A DNA stretch of 64,000 bases. It comes from Nocardia africana NBRC 100379. GTDB lineage: Bacteria; Actinomycetota; Actinomycetes; Mycobacteriales; Mycobacteriaceae. Shown here one piece after another: positions 39,621-48,558 of this stretch; the stretch's first letter is position 1, and each line of letters begins with the position of its first letter. Location: assembly GCF_001612635.1 (NCBI RefSeq), contig NZ_BDAV01000012.1, positions 186,001 to 250,000 of the forward strand, given 5' to 3'. Below the pieces are notes generated by a model that saw only the letters and a program-made list of their open reading frames with translations, did no database searches and was not told the DNA's origin. A program made the position numbers and the translations under genes.

Positions 39621-40493
39621 TCAGGTGGCGGCGATGGCCTCGTCCAGCACCTCTCGCCCGTCCACCGAGGCGGCGCGGATATTCGCGAATGCGCCTCGAT
39701 AGCGGTCGATATCGGAATTTTTGTCGAAATAGGTAGACCCGACGAAATTTTCGACGTACACCACCGGCGGCTCGGTCGTTTCCGCGCCGGCCGCGCCGAA
39801 TTCCAACAGGACGAATCGCCCGGATTCGAGACCCGCGTGGTAGCCGGAATCGTTGGGCACCAACCGAATGTCGATATTCGGGCGCTCGCACATGCGGCGC
39901 AGATGATCCAGTTGCCCCGCGATCACGGCCGGATCACCGATCCGCCGCCACAGCAACGATTCGGCGATGATCGCCACCAGCCGCACCGGATCCGGGGTGC
40001 GGTTGAGCAGACGCTGCCGCTGCCCGCGCACCTCGATCCGGCGCTCGATATCGACGGGGCTCAGATCCGGCCGGGCCGCGGTCAGCAGCGCGCGGGTGTA
40101 GTCCTCGGTCTGCAGCAGGCCCGGCACGAATTCGCTCTCGAAGGTGGAGATTTCGGTCGCGGCCTCTTCCAGGCCGATGTACACGTCGAAACCCTCGGCG
40201 ATCACGTCACTGTAGGGAGCCCACCACCCCCGGGCCTTGGTTTCCCGGGCCAGGGCGGTGAGGGGTTCCAGCTCGGCCTCGGGTGCGCCGTAGATCTTGC
40301 ACATGGCTTCCACATCGAGACTGCGCAGAGAGGTCTGACCGGTCTCGATCCGCCAGATCTTGGCCTCCGACCATTCCAGCCGGCGAGCTGCCACCCGGGT
40401 CGTCATCCGAGCACGATTGCGCAGGTCGCGCAACCGGCGGCCCAGTTGCCGCCGCGGCATGGTCGAACCGGTGATCCCCTGCGGTGAAGCCAT
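39621..40493 (-). CDS. XRE-family regulator with DUF5753 domain
   Basis: The 290-residue protein has an N-terminal helix-turn-helix (LGRRLRDLRNRARMTTRVAARRLEWSEAKIWRIETGQTSLRSLDVEAMCKIYGA) and a DUF5753 domain (TFESEFVPGLLQTEDYTRALL, RQRLLNRTPDPVRLVAIIAESLLWRRIG, RLVPNDSGYHAGLESGRFVLLEF). In streptomycetes such proteins usually come with a small DUF397 gene; none is seen here. The ATG at 40493 has GAGGGGG 4 nt upstream; MPRRQ at 40461 is possible. Confidence 0.87.
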   Translation of the reverse strand: MASPQGITGSTMPRRQLGRRLRDLRNRARMTTRVAARRLEWSEAKIWRIETGQTSLRSLDVEAMCKIYGAPEAELEPLTALARETKARGWWAPYSDVIAEGFDVYIGLEEAATEISTFESEFVPGLLQTEDYTRALLTAARPDLSPVDIERRIEVRGQRQRLLNRTPDPVRLVAIIAESLLWRRIGDPAVIAGQLDHLRRMCERPNIDIRLVPNDSGYHAGLESGRFVLLEFGAAGAETTEPPVVYVENFVGSTYFDKNSDIDRYRGAFANIRAASVDGREVLDEAIAAT

Positions 40494-40616
40494 TTGTCCC
40501 CCTCGGCTGAAACCCTCGCGGGCACCGGGATTCGCTCCGGGCACCCCCGAACGGATTGTTGCACAACAGAACAACGCCCGACAGCCGCGCCGATCGGCCG
40601 GCCGAAGGATGCCCTG

Positions 40617-41315
40617 CTACTTGCGCGGCGGACGCTTGCGGAACCGCCAGAATTGCACCGCGCGAACGTCTTCGGAAAGCTGGTTCACCGGCTCGGCGAC
40701 ATCGGACAGAGCCCGGAACAGATCGTCGGCGAGGGTATTGATGTGTTCCACCCGGGTTGCCAGCCGCGAGGCGTTGACCAGGAATTCCAGCGCCAATCGG
40801 ACCGAGGCCGCGATGGTCAGGCCGAGCGGCACCGCCACCACGATCGCGAAGATCAACCCCAGCAGCGCGGATACCTGCCACAGCACCACGACCAGGACCA
40901 GCGGGATGCCGATCGCGAAGGCCAGTCCCAGAAGATAGGCCAGCGGGAGCAGCGTACGCGTGGCCGGCGTGCGGAACTGCACATCCAGCAGCGCGCGGGC
41001 GGCCGCACCGCACCAGGCCCGGAAGGCACCCGGGCTCCGGAACGGTTCGGGCCGCTCGTCCTCGGCGGTCTCGCCCTCGTCGGCGGTGTCGTCCGGCGAC
41101 CGGCGTCGTCGTGCGGAGTCCTTCCATGCGAGCCAGCGAGATTCCACCGCGTAGTCGGCGACGCCCGGTTCATCGTCGCCGGGCCGGTCGTCGGCGCCGG
41201 CGCGTTCGGCCGGCAATTCGAGCGCTTCGTCCATATTTCGTGCGCCCGCAGCGGAATCGCGCGCGGCGGCGGTATCGGAGTCCCGGCTCCTCGGCCGCTG
41301 CGGTTCATCGCTCAT
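40617..41315 (-). CDS. DUF4282 membrane protein
   Basis: A 232-residue protein with a charged, disordered N-terminal half (residues 1-100), then FRAWCGAAARALLDVQFRTPATRTLLPLAYLLGLAFAIGIPLVLVVVLWQ and a second helix LLGLIFAIVVAVPLGLTIAASVRLALEFL, a pattern of DUF4282. Two membrane spans are followed by a helical tail (VEHINTLADDLFRALSDVAEPVNQL). Function unknown. Confidence 0.78.
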   Translation of the reverse strand: MSDEPQRPRSRDSDTAAARDSAAGARNMDEALELPAERAGADDRPGDDEPGVADYAVESRWLAWKDSARRRRSPDDTADEGETAEDERPEPFRSPGAFRAWCGAAARALLDVQFRTPATRTLLPLAYLLGLAFAIGIPLVLVVVLWQVSALLGLIFAIVVAVPLGLTIAASVRLALEFLVNASRLATRVEHINTLADDLFRALSDVAEPVNQLSEDVRAVQFWRFRKRPPRK

Positions 41316-41683
41316 GTTTCGAATCCTCTCCCGGCACAGCGGAAGCGAGCAATCTCCCGGCGGGTTCGAATCCCATCGGCCACATGCGACTCACATCACA
41401 CTTTCATCCCTTTTTCTTCCCAGCGACCTGCCAGGGAATCAACAGCCGCAACGCATTCGATTCACAGCGACGGGCACAAAAGTGGTAGTCGTAGCAGTTC
41501 ACAACGGCGGCGAACGGCGGTCCGAATGGTTCATAGCCACCGGCGATCACCGCCCACCCCTGTGACGTATCCGACCATCACGAAGAAATTTCCACCAAGT
41601 TGTAACACCGCCGGTAGCGCGGCCCGATACGTCCCATGAACACCGAGGCAGGACCCAGATCTACCCGGGGAATGGAGAAGACA
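41316..41683. other. 368-bp divergent intergenic region
   Basis: It separates the DUF4282 gene from the unknown gene at 41684 and must hold both promoters. Apart from short pyrimidine tracts (41409-41425) no repeat, hairpin or credible small gene was seen. Confidence 0.4.
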
Positions 41684-42166
41684 GTGCGTACAGCGTTTCC
41701 GACTTCCGTCCCAGCGGCGACGTTGGCCGCTACCGCGCAGGACTACATCCGGCGCGGGTGGACGGTCGCTGAAACGGCCAACGGCATCTGCCTGATCACC
41801 GATACGAATGTTTCGGGTATCGAGGTCGCCGGCGAACTGGCCGCGAACGTGCGCCGATTCCTGCGGGCCAACAACCTGACCGGACCGGTGATCGAGATCC
41901 CGGGCGCCGAGCGCCGCGAGATCCACCTGGTGACCGGTCTCGCCAAGGCCGCGATGGCGCTCGAGGCGCTGCGCGCGGCGGGTGCGATCGTGCACACCGA
42001 CGGTGCGGGCATCCCGTTGCCGCCCACCCAGCTCTCGGCCGGCGAGGCCTGCTGGGGTGTGGCGCCGACCGAGGCCCGCTGGCTGCCGCCGGTCGTCGCG
42101 ATCGCCGCGGCCGTGCGCTCGGCGAACTCCGGTCGCAAGCCGCAGGTCGCTCGTATCGCCAGCTGA
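41684..42166 (+). CDS. conserved hypothetical protein
   Basis: The 160-residue protein has no recognised domain: RTAFPTSVPAATLAATAQDYIRRGWTVAETANGICLITDTNVSGIEV, then VIEIPGAERREIHLVTGLAKAAMALEALRAAGAIVHTDGAGIPLPPTQ and WLPPVVAIAAAVRSAN. Alternation of strands and helices with a DYIRRGW motif recalls the entry of bifunctional primase/polymerase domains, but no catalytic residues are visible. GTG 41684 is favoured because GGAG lies 6 nt upstream; ATG 41672 and 41636 are alternatives. A strong terminator follows. Confidence 0.7.
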   Translation: MRTAFPTSVPAATLAATAQDYIRRGWTVAETANGICLITDTNVSGIEVAGELAANVRRFLRANNLTGPVIEIPGAERREIHLVTGLAKAAMALEALRAAGAIVHTDGAGIPLPPTQLSAGEACWGVAPTEARWLPPVVAIAAAVRSANSGRKPQVARIAS

Positions 42167-42178
42167 ATCGACCAACCG

Positions 42179-42213
42179 CGAAACCGCGAGAACGGAATGT
42201 TCTCGCGGTTTCG
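42179..42213 (+). terminator. 15-bp stem terminator
   Basis: CGAAACCGCGAGAAC (42179-42193) pairs with 42199-42213 around GGAAT, 13 bp after the stop codon of the preceding gene. Confidence 0.85.
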
Positions 42214-42266
42214 TGCATTTCGGATGAATCGCGGCGCGACACCGTGCCGCCGACGATGATGGGTCC

Positions 42267-44480
42267 ATGACGCGCGTCACCACGGAAACCCGGACCACCT
42301 ACCGCACCTGCCCGCTGTGCGAGGCCGTCTGTGGGCTCGAGATCACCTTGGATGCCGACAACCGGGTGACCAGCGTGCGTGGCGACCGCGAGGATCCGTT
42401 CAGCCGCGGCTTCATCTGCCCGAAGGGTGCGAGCCTGGGGGCGCTCGACGCCGACCCCGATCGGCTGACCGAACCGATCATCCGGGATCGCGCCACCGAC
42501 ACCTGGCGGCAGGCCACCTGGGACGAGGCCTTCGACCTCATCGCCGAGCGGGCGCCGGCCATCCTCGGCGACCACGGTCGTCAGGCCGCGGCGCTGTATC
42601 TGGGCAATCCGAATGCACACACCGTCGCCGGCGCGCTGTACGTGCCGGCGCTCATCCGGGCGTTGAGCACGCGCAATCTGTACTCGGCCAGCACCGCCGA
42701 TCAGATGCCGAAACAAGTGTCGAGCGGGCTCATGTTCGGCGATCCGCTCACCGTCCCGGTGCCTGATCTGGACCGCACCGACTATCTGCTCATGCTCGGC
42801 GCCAATCCGCTGGAGTCCAACGGCTCGCTGTGCACCGCCCCGGACTACCCGGGCCGGTTGAAGGCGCTGCGCAAGCGCGGCGGACGATTGGTCGTGGTCG
42901 ATCCGCGACGCACCCGGACCGCCGATCTCGCCGACGAGCATCTGTTCATCCGGCCCGGCAGCGATGCGTATCTGCTGTTCGGCATCGTGCACACGCTCTT
43001 CGCGGAGAATCTGACCGATATCCGGATCGAGGTGGCGGGCCTCGAGCAGATCCGTTCGGCGGCAACTCCGTTCACCCCCGAGGCGGTGCAGGCGCGCACC
43101 GGCATCCCGGCCGACACCGTGGGGCGGCTGGCGCGGGAGCTGGCCGCGGCGCCGACGGCCGCGGTCTACGCGCGCATCGGCACCTGCACCGCCGAATTCG
43201 GCACCCTCACACAGTGGCTGGTGGATGTGATCAACGTGCTCACCGGCAATCTCGACCGGCCCGGCGGCGCGATGTTCGCGACCGCCGCGGCACTGGGCAT
43301 CGTACGGACGCGGCCGTTCCGGCTCGGGCGCTGGACCAGCCGGGTGCGCGAATTGCCCGAAGCCATGGGCGAATTCCCCGTCGCGACGCTGGCCGACGAA
43401 ATTCTCACTCCCGGTGACGGACAGGTCCGGATGCTGGTGACGGTGGCCGGCAATCCGGTGCTCTCGGCGCCCGCCGGTGCCCGGCTGGGCGAGGCGCTGG
43501 CCGGTCTGGACTTCATGGTCAGTGTGGATCGCTATCTCAACGAGACCACCCGCCATGCCGACGTGATCCTGCCGCCGCCGCGCACCCTGCAGGCGCCGCA
43601 CTACGATTTCGCGCTACTGCAGTTCGCCGTGCACAACTACGCCCGCTATTCGCCGCCGCTGGTCGCGCTGCCCGACGACCGGCCCTCGGAACCGGAAATA
43701 CTGGCCCGTCTCGCGCTGTCCCTGGCGGGGCAGCAGCCGGAGCCCGGCCGTGATTGCGTCGCGGCGGTGGACGAGCTGATCATCGCCGGCACGCTGCACA
43801 AGGCCGGACTCACCGAGCGACGCGCCGAATTGATCGGCGCCGACAGCACCGAACAGCGCATCGACATGATGCTGCGACTGGGCCCGTACGGCGAATGGAA
43901 TCCCGATCGCCGGCCCGTCGACATCGCGCCCGAGGGGCTGAACCTGCGGGTTCTGCTGGACAATCCGCACGGCGTCGACCTGGGTGCGCTGCAACCGCGA
44001 CTGCCCGGCGTGCTGCGCACGGATTCACAGAAGGTGGAGCTTGCGCCGCAGCCGCTGCTCGACGATACGACCCGGCTGGTGGCCGAATTGTCCGCTGCCC
44101 GGCCGGATGTGGTGTTGATCGGCCGTCGGCAACTCCGGTCGAACAACAGTTGGATGCACAATGTGCCGGCCCTGGTCGGTGGTTCCAATACCTGCACGCT
44201 GCATATTCATCCCGACGATGTCGCCCGCCTCGGGCTGGGCGAGCTGGCCGCGATCGAATCGGCGACCGGAAAGCTGACCGTGCCGGTGGAACCGAACGAC
44301 CGGATCATGCCCGGGGTGGTGAGCCTGCCGCACGGATGGGGACATTCGGGCAGTACACAAACCGTCGCGCGGGAGCACGCCGGCGTGAATGCCAATGCCC
44401 TCACCGATGATTCCCGCATCGACGCCGTATCCGGGAATGCGGTGTTCAACGGAGTTCCGGTGACCATCACGCCGGTGTGA
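42267..44480 (+). CDS. molybdopterin-dependent oxidoreductase (DMSO reductase family)
   Basis: The 737-residue protein has an N-terminal [4Fe-4S] motif TCPLCEAVCG...FICPKG, then bis-MGD binding regions (LYLGNPNAHTVAGALYVPALIRAL, YLLMLGANPLESNGS, RLVVVDPRRTRTADLADEHLFIRPGSDAYLLFGI, NVLTGNLDRPGGAMF) and a C-terminal domain with MHNVPALVGGSNTCTLHIHPDDVARLGLGELAAIES and PHGWGHSG. It is a single-subunit-type member with no obvious partner subunits nearby and no twin-arginine signal, so it should work in the cytoplasm. Electron acceptor and substrate are unknown. Confidence 0.88.
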   Translation: MTRVTTETRTTYRTCPLCEAVCGLEITLDADNRVTSVRGDREDPFSRGFICPKGASLGALDADPDRLTEPIIRDRATDTWRQATWDEAFDLIAERAPAILGDHGRQAAALYLGNPNAHTVAGALYVPALIRALSTRNLYSASTADQMPKQVSSGLMFGDPLTVPVPDLDRTDYLLMLGANPLESNGSLCTAPDYPGRLKALRKRGGRLVVVDPRRTRTADLADEHLFIRPGSDAYLLFGIVHTLFAENLTDIRIEVAGLEQIRSAATPFTPEAVQARTGIPADTVGRLARELAAAPTAAVYARIGTCTAEFGTLTQWLVDVINVLTGNLDRPGGAMFATAAALGIVRTRPFRLGRWTSRVRELPEAMGEFPVATLADEILTPGDGQVRMLVTVAGNPVLSAPAGARLGEALAGLDFMVSVDRYLNETTRHADVILPPPRTLQAPHYDFALLQFAVHNYARYSPPLVALPDDRPSEPEILARLALSLAGQQPEPGRDCVAAVDELIIAGTLHKAGLTERRAELIGADSTEQRIDMMLRLGPYGEWNPDRRPVDIAPEGLNLRVLLDNPHGVDLGALQPRLPGVLRTDSQKVELAPQPLLDDTTRLVAELSAARPDVVLIGRRQLRSNNSWMHNVPALVGGSNTCTLHIHPDDVARLGLGELAAIESATGKLTVPVEPNDRIMPGVVSLPHGWGHSGSTQTVAREHAGVNANALTDDSRIDAVSGNAVFNGVPVTITPV

Positions 44481-44851
44481 TTCTCCCACCGGCCGGCACG
44501 CGCAAGGGGATAGCGCGCTCGAGACGTAACAGGCAACCAGCGCGCTATTCCCGCTTTCTCGATGTGAAACATTCCCGCTCGCAAGCGGTTTCGGCCATAG
44601 ATCCCTGTGAAATCGGTCAGCAGCCGTGGGGCAAACGGCATTTCGGGCATTTGCCGAGCCCGGGTCAGTACGCGAAAGTGCGGCGCGGGAGCGGCACAAC
44701 CAACAGATCACCTTCACCGACAGTCTGCGCCATCAGCGGGTTCACGGATTTCGCCATCCGAAACACGTTTGTTCCTATAGTATTTCGGCAAATCTCGGGT
44801 TCGGCGCCGAACCATCTACGTGCGGATCTCAGCTACCCGGAGGGGTGTGGC
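44481..44851. other. 371-bp intergenic region with promoter-like elements
   Basis: This stretch has no convincing gene. Near its right end TATAGTAT (about 44776-44783) looks like a -10 element, and a perfect palindrome follows at 44798-44813. The left part shows no structure worth noting. Confidence 0.45.
44798..44813. promoter_or_regulatory. perfect 16-bp palindrome in the PNPOx-gene leader
   Basis: GGTTCGGCGCCGAACC is a perfect 16-bp palindrome 38 bp before the PNPOx-like start and just downstream of a TATAGTAT -10-like box. It is placed to act as an operator blocking the promoter. Confidence 0.5.
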
Positions 44852-45472
44852 ATGTCCGGTTCCACAGGCGGCAGTGACGGTGAGCGAGAACTGCAACGCC
44901 GATTCGGCACCGAGGAGCGCGCGGAGCGTTTCTACGACGAACAGGTGCTGAACAGCCTCAACTCCCGCATGCGCGAGTTCGTGGGCCGGATGGATATGGC
45001 CTTCATCGCCACCGCCGACCGGCACGGCGAATGCGATACCAGCTTCCGGGCCGGCAAACCCGGATTCGTGCACGTCATCGACGACCACACCGTCGCCTAT
45101 CCGGAGTACCGCGGCAACGGAGTGATGGCCTCGCTCGGCAACATCCTGGAGAATCCGCACGTCGGCATCCTGCTGATCGACTTCGTCCGCGACCTGGTCG
45201 GGCTGCATATCAACGGATCGGCACGCATCGTCGACGATCAAGCCCTGCGGGTCCGGGTACCCGACCTGCCGGCGGCCGAGCGCGGGCGCGTCGCCGAACG
45301 GTGGGTGGTCGTGGACGTCGAGGAGGCCTACATCCACTGCCGAAAGCACATCCCGCACCTGACTCCGGCCGCCCGCGAGGAACGGGAGTGGGGTACCGAC
45401 AGTCCGCGAGCCAAGGGTGGGGACTACTTCGGCGCCAAGGCGCAGGCGCGGGCCCTCGTCAGCGAGGGTTGA
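44852..45472 (+). CDS. pyridoxamine 5'-phosphate oxidase-family protein
   Basis: The 206-residue protein has the split-barrel flavin fold: FYDEQVLNSLNSRMREFVGRMDMAFIATADRHGECDTSFRAGKPGFVHVIDDHTVAYPEYRGNGVMASLGNILENPHVGILLIDF, then GLHINGSARIV and VDVEEAYIHCRKHIPHL. The R-G-N-G region and C-terminal HCRKH are typical of general stress or FMN/F420-binding members. GGAGG lies 8 nt upstream of ATG 44852. It is monocistronic, with a palindromic leader, and converges with a GtrA gene (12 bp apart). Confidence 0.85.
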   Translation: MSGSTGGSDGERELQRRFGTEERAERFYDEQVLNSLNSRMREFVGRMDMAFIATADRHGECDTSFRAGKPGFVHVIDDHTVAYPEYRGNGVMASLGNILENPHVGILLIDFVRDLVGLHINGSARIVDDQALRVRVPDLPAAERGRVAERWVVVDVEEAYIHCRKHIPHLTPAAREEREWGTDSPRAKGGDYFGAKAQARALVSEG

Positions 45473-45484
45473 CGGTCCGGAAGG

Positions 45485-45967
45485 TCAGCGGATCTTGAAG
45501 ATCACCGCACGCTGCACGACGAAGTTGATCACCGTGGCCACGCCCTGCGCGATGACGAAGGCGATCAGAACCGCGCCCTTCACCGAATGGCCGGCGATGT
45601 CCACCGACATCGCGGGCAGCGTGTCGTTGAGCAGGGCATTGATACCGACCTGCGCCGCGAAGGTCACGGCGTAAAGGATCACCACCGCCACGAACCGGCT
45701 GCGGCTCGGCGGCGCCTTGAACGTCCAGCGCCGGTTGATCAGATACGCCGTGGTGGTACCGACGATGAAACTGCAGGCCTTGGCGAAATCGCGCGGGACC
45801 CCGAACAGAGCCATGAGCAGCACGTACAGCCCGAAGTCGACGATCGCCGACAGTCCACCGGTGAGGACGAACCGGACAATCTGCGTCTTCAGATCGACAT
45901 CTGTACCACCCGGCTCGTCTACCAGGGGCAATTCGGCCGGAAGAGGGAGATGGGGTTCCGCACTCAC
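45485..45967 (-). CDS. GtrA-family protein, Rv3789-like
   Basis: A 160-residue GtrA protein with four membrane helices (FVLTGGLSAIVDFGLYVLLMALFGV; KACSFIVGTTTAYLINRRWTF; FVAVVILYAVTFAAQVGINALL; LIAFVIAQGVATVINFVVQRAVIF). In mycobacteria Rv3789 lies beside dprE1 and has been linked to AftA and arabinan assembly, possibly as an anchor rather than a flippase. Here it is divergent from dprE1 across 161 bp. Confidence 0.9.
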   Translation of the reverse strand: MSAEPHLPLPAELPLVDEPGGTDVDLKTQIVRFVLTGGLSAIVDFGLYVLLMALFGVPRDFAKACSFIVGTTTAYLINRRWTFKAPPSRSRFVAVVILYAVTFAAQVGINALLNDTLPAMSVDIAGHSVKGAVLIAFVIAQGVATVINFVVQRAVIFKIR

Positions 45968-46128
45968 GGCACGAGAGTAGCGGGTCGGTCACGCCCCACC
46001 GCGACAGCGGCACTCCCGCCCCGCCGCGACAACCGCACTCCCGCCCCGGTCGCCGCTGTGAAATCCGCCTCGAGCGGGCCGCGGACACGCGACAGCCGAC
46101 CCCTTCCCCGGCCATACCTGTAGCCTCT

Positions 46129-47625
46129 ATGCCGATGTCCACGAAAGCTCAGACCTCCACCGCCGCGGGTCCTGCGAACTCCGCGGGCGACGGCGAGGCG
46201 TCACAGGCAAGCAGCAACGGCTCCGCCGACAGCTTCTCGCTGCCGACGCGCACCCGTCGACTGACCGGATGGGGTCGTACCGCGCCCTCCACCTCCGAAG
46301 TGCTCTCGACCGGCGATCCGGAACTGATCGCCAAGGCCGTGGCCATGGTCGCGGAGGACAACGAGTCCAAGCCGGCATACCTGCGGCGCGGTGTGATCGC
46401 GCGCGGGCTCGGCCGGTCCTACGGCGACCATGCGCAGAACGGTGGCGGCCTCGTCATCGACATGTCGGCGCTGAACAACATCCACCGGATCGACCGTGAC
46501 AGCCACCTCGTCGATGTGGATGCCGGTGTCAGCCTCGATCAGCTGATGAAGGCCGCGCTCCCCTTCGGCCTGTGGGTTCCGGTTCTGCCCGGCACCAGGC
46601 AGGTGACCGTCGGCGGCGCCATCGCCTCCGATATCCACGGCAAGAACCACCACAGCGCGGGCAGCTTCGGCAACCACGTGCGGTCGATCGATCTGCTGAC
46701 CGCCGACGGCAAGATTCAGCACATCGGTCCCAAGAAGAACGCCAAGCTGTTCTGGGCGACCGTCGGCGGCAACGGCCTGACCGGCATCATCCTGCGGGCC
46801 ACGATCGAGATGACGCCGACCGAGACGGCCTACTTCATCGCCGACGGCATCAAGACCACGACGCTGGACGAGACCATCGCCGTACACAAGGACGGCTCCG
46901 AGGAGAACTACACGTACTCCTCGACCTGGTTCGACGTGATCAGCGCACCGCCGAAACTGGGGCGCGCCAACGTTTCTCGCGGCCGCCTGGCCAAGCTGGA
47001 CGAACTGCCGAAGAAACTGCGCGGCAACCCGCTGAAGTTCGACGCGCCGAATCTACTGACGGTGCCGAACATCTTCCCGAGTTTCGCGGCCAACAAGCTC
47101 ACTCTCGGCATGGTCGGCGAGGCGTACTACGCGCTCGGCGGCAACTACACCGGCAAGATCATGAACTTGACGCAGTTCTATCACATGCTGGACGTGGTCT
47201 CGGAGTGGAATCGCGCCTACGGATCGGCCGGTTTCATCCAGTACCAGTTCGTCCTGCCGCCCGAGGCGCTGGACGAATTCACCAAGATCATCGTCGACAT
47301 TCAGCGTTCCGGTCATTACTCGGCGCTCAATGTGCTGAAGTTCTTCGGCCCGGGCAACCAGGCGCCGCTGAGCTTCCCCATGGAGGGCTGGAACATCTGC
47401 GTCGACTTCCCCGTGCGGCCCGGCCTCAACGAGCTGGTCACCGAATTGGACCGTCGCGTACTGGAATTCGGCGGTCGTCTCTACACCGCGAAGGACTCCC
47501 GGACCACCGCGGAGACCTTCCACAAGATGTATCCCAAGATCGACGAGTGGATCAAGGTCCGCCGAAGTGTCGATCCCACAGGCGTTTTCATGTCCGATAT
47601 GGCGAGAAGGCTGGAGCTGCAGTGA
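46129..47625 (+). CDS. dprE1: decaprenyl-phosphoryl-beta-D-ribose oxidase
   Basis: A flavoprotein of the VAO/PCMH family (498 residues). It oxidises decaprenyl-phosphoribose at C2', with DprE2 then reducing the product to the arabinose donor DPA. FAD-binding motifs are GVIARGLGRSYGDHAQNGGGLVIDM, PVLPGTRQVTVGGAIASDIHGKNHHSAGSFGNHV, and the substrate/inhibitor site includes GNQAPLSFP followed by GWNICVDFPV, whose Cys matches Cys387, the covalent target of benzothiazinones. The start is ATG 46129 or 46135. It overlaps dprE2 by 4 bp. Confidence 0.96.
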   Translation: MPMSTKAQTSTAAGPANSAGDGEASQASSNGSADSFSLPTRTRRLTGWGRTAPSTSEVLSTGDPELIAKAVAMVAEDNESKPAYLRRGVIARGLGRSYGDHAQNGGGLVIDMSALNNIHRIDRDSHLVDVDAGVSLDQLMKAALPFGLWVPVLPGTRQVTVGGAIASDIHGKNHHSAGSFGNHVRSIDLLTADGKIQHIGPKKNAKLFWATVGGNGLTGIILRATIEMTPTETAYFIADGIKTTTLDETIAVHKDGSEENYTYSSTWFDVISAPPKLGRANVSRGRLAKLDELPKKLRGNPLKFDAPNLLTVPNIFPSFAANKLTLGMVGEAYYALGGNYTGKIMNLTQFYHMLDVVSEWNRAYGSAGFIQYQFVLPPEALDEFTKIIVDIQRSGHYSALNVLKFFGPGNQAPLSFPMEGWNICVDFPVRPGLNELVTELDRRVLEFGGRLYTAKDSRTTAETFHKMYPKIDEWIKVRRSVDPTGVFMSDMARRLELQ

Positions 47626-48383
47626 TCAACGCGGTAGGTAACCCGCAGAACATTCTGCTTTTGGGCGGTACCTCGGAGATCGGCCTCGCGATCGTCGAGG
47701 AGTACCTGAAGAAGGGCCCGGCGCGGGTGGTGCTCGCGGCGCTGCCGAACGATCCGTTGCGGGCGCAGTCGGTCGCTCAGCTGGAGGCCGCGGGCGCGTC
47801 GAAGGTCGAGATCGTCGACTTCGACGCCCTGGACACCGGCAGCCACCCCAAGGTGATCGAACAGGCCTGGGCCGACGGCGATATCGATGTCGCGATCGTC
47901 GCCTTCGCGCTCGACGGTGATGCCGAGGAGCTGTGGCAGAACCAGCTCAAGGCCGTGCGCGTCGCCGAGGTCAACTACACCGCGGGCGTGTCGGTCGGCG
48001 TGCTCGTCGGTGAGAAGATGAAGGCCCAGGGTTTCGGGCGGATCATCGTCATGTCGTCCGTGGCCGGTGAGCGCGTCAAGCGCGCCAACTTCGTCTACGG
48101 CTCCACCAAGGCCGGCCTGGACGGGTTCTACCTCGGACTGGGCGAGGCGCTGCGCCCGCACGGCCCGCGCGTCACCGTCGTGCGGCCCGGCCAGGTGCGT
48201 ACCCAGTTCTCCGCGCACGTCGCCGAGGCGCCGCTCACGGTGAACAAGGAAGACGTTGCGGTGCTTGCGGTTTCGGCGTCCGAGAAGGGTAAGGAACTGG
48301 TCTGGGCGCCGGGCACGTTCCGCTGGGTCATGATGATCCTGCGCCACGTTCCGCGCCCGATCTTCCGCAAACTTCCCATCTGA
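47622..48383 (+). CDS. dprE2: decaprenylphospho-beta-D-erythro-pentofuranosid-2-ulose 2-reductase
   Basis: An SDR of 253 residues: ILLLGGTSEIGLAIVEEYLKKG for NADH binding, SSVAGERVKRANFVYGSTKAGLDGFYLGLGEAL with the catalytic Ser, Tyr and Lys, and VRPGQVRTQFSA. It is the second half of the DPR epimerase and works with DprE1. The start is GTG 47622, overlapping the dprE1 stop as GTGA, which supports equimolar synthesis. Confidence 0.96.
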   Translation: MINAVGNPQNILLLGGTSEIGLAIVEEYLKKGPARVVLAALPNDPLRAQSVAQLEAAGASKVEIVDFDALDTGSHPKVIEQAWADGDIDVAIVAFALDGDAEELWQNQLKAVRVAEVNYTAGVSVGVLVGEKMKAQGFGRIIVMSSVAGERVKRANFVYGSTKAGLDGFYLGLGEALRPHGPRVTVVRPGQVRTQFSAHVAEAPLTVNKEDVAVLAVSASEKGKELVWAPGTFRWVMMILRHVPRPIFRKLPI

Positions 48384-48385
48384 TT

Positions 48386-48442
48386 CGGCTCGAGTTCGAG
48401 CCGCGAAGGAGAGTCGCCGCTACCGAGCGCCGGCTCTCCTTC
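48386..48442 (+). terminator. tandem hairpins after dprE2
   Basis: CGGCTCGA-GT-TCGAGCCG (48386-48403) is immediately followed by GAAGGAGAG (48405-48413) pairing with CTCTCCTTC (48434-48442) and then GTCGTTTT. It probably ends the dprE1-dprE2 message before aftA. Confidence 0.65.
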
Positions 48443-48558
48443 GTCGTTTTCCGAGGACGGCCGCCGGTACAGCGCGAGCATCGCACCGACGCGAACCGGT
48501 TCCACCCGGCTTGTAGGCTCGCGGGCAGATCGGCGGCGAGAGAGGATCCGGAGGCACT

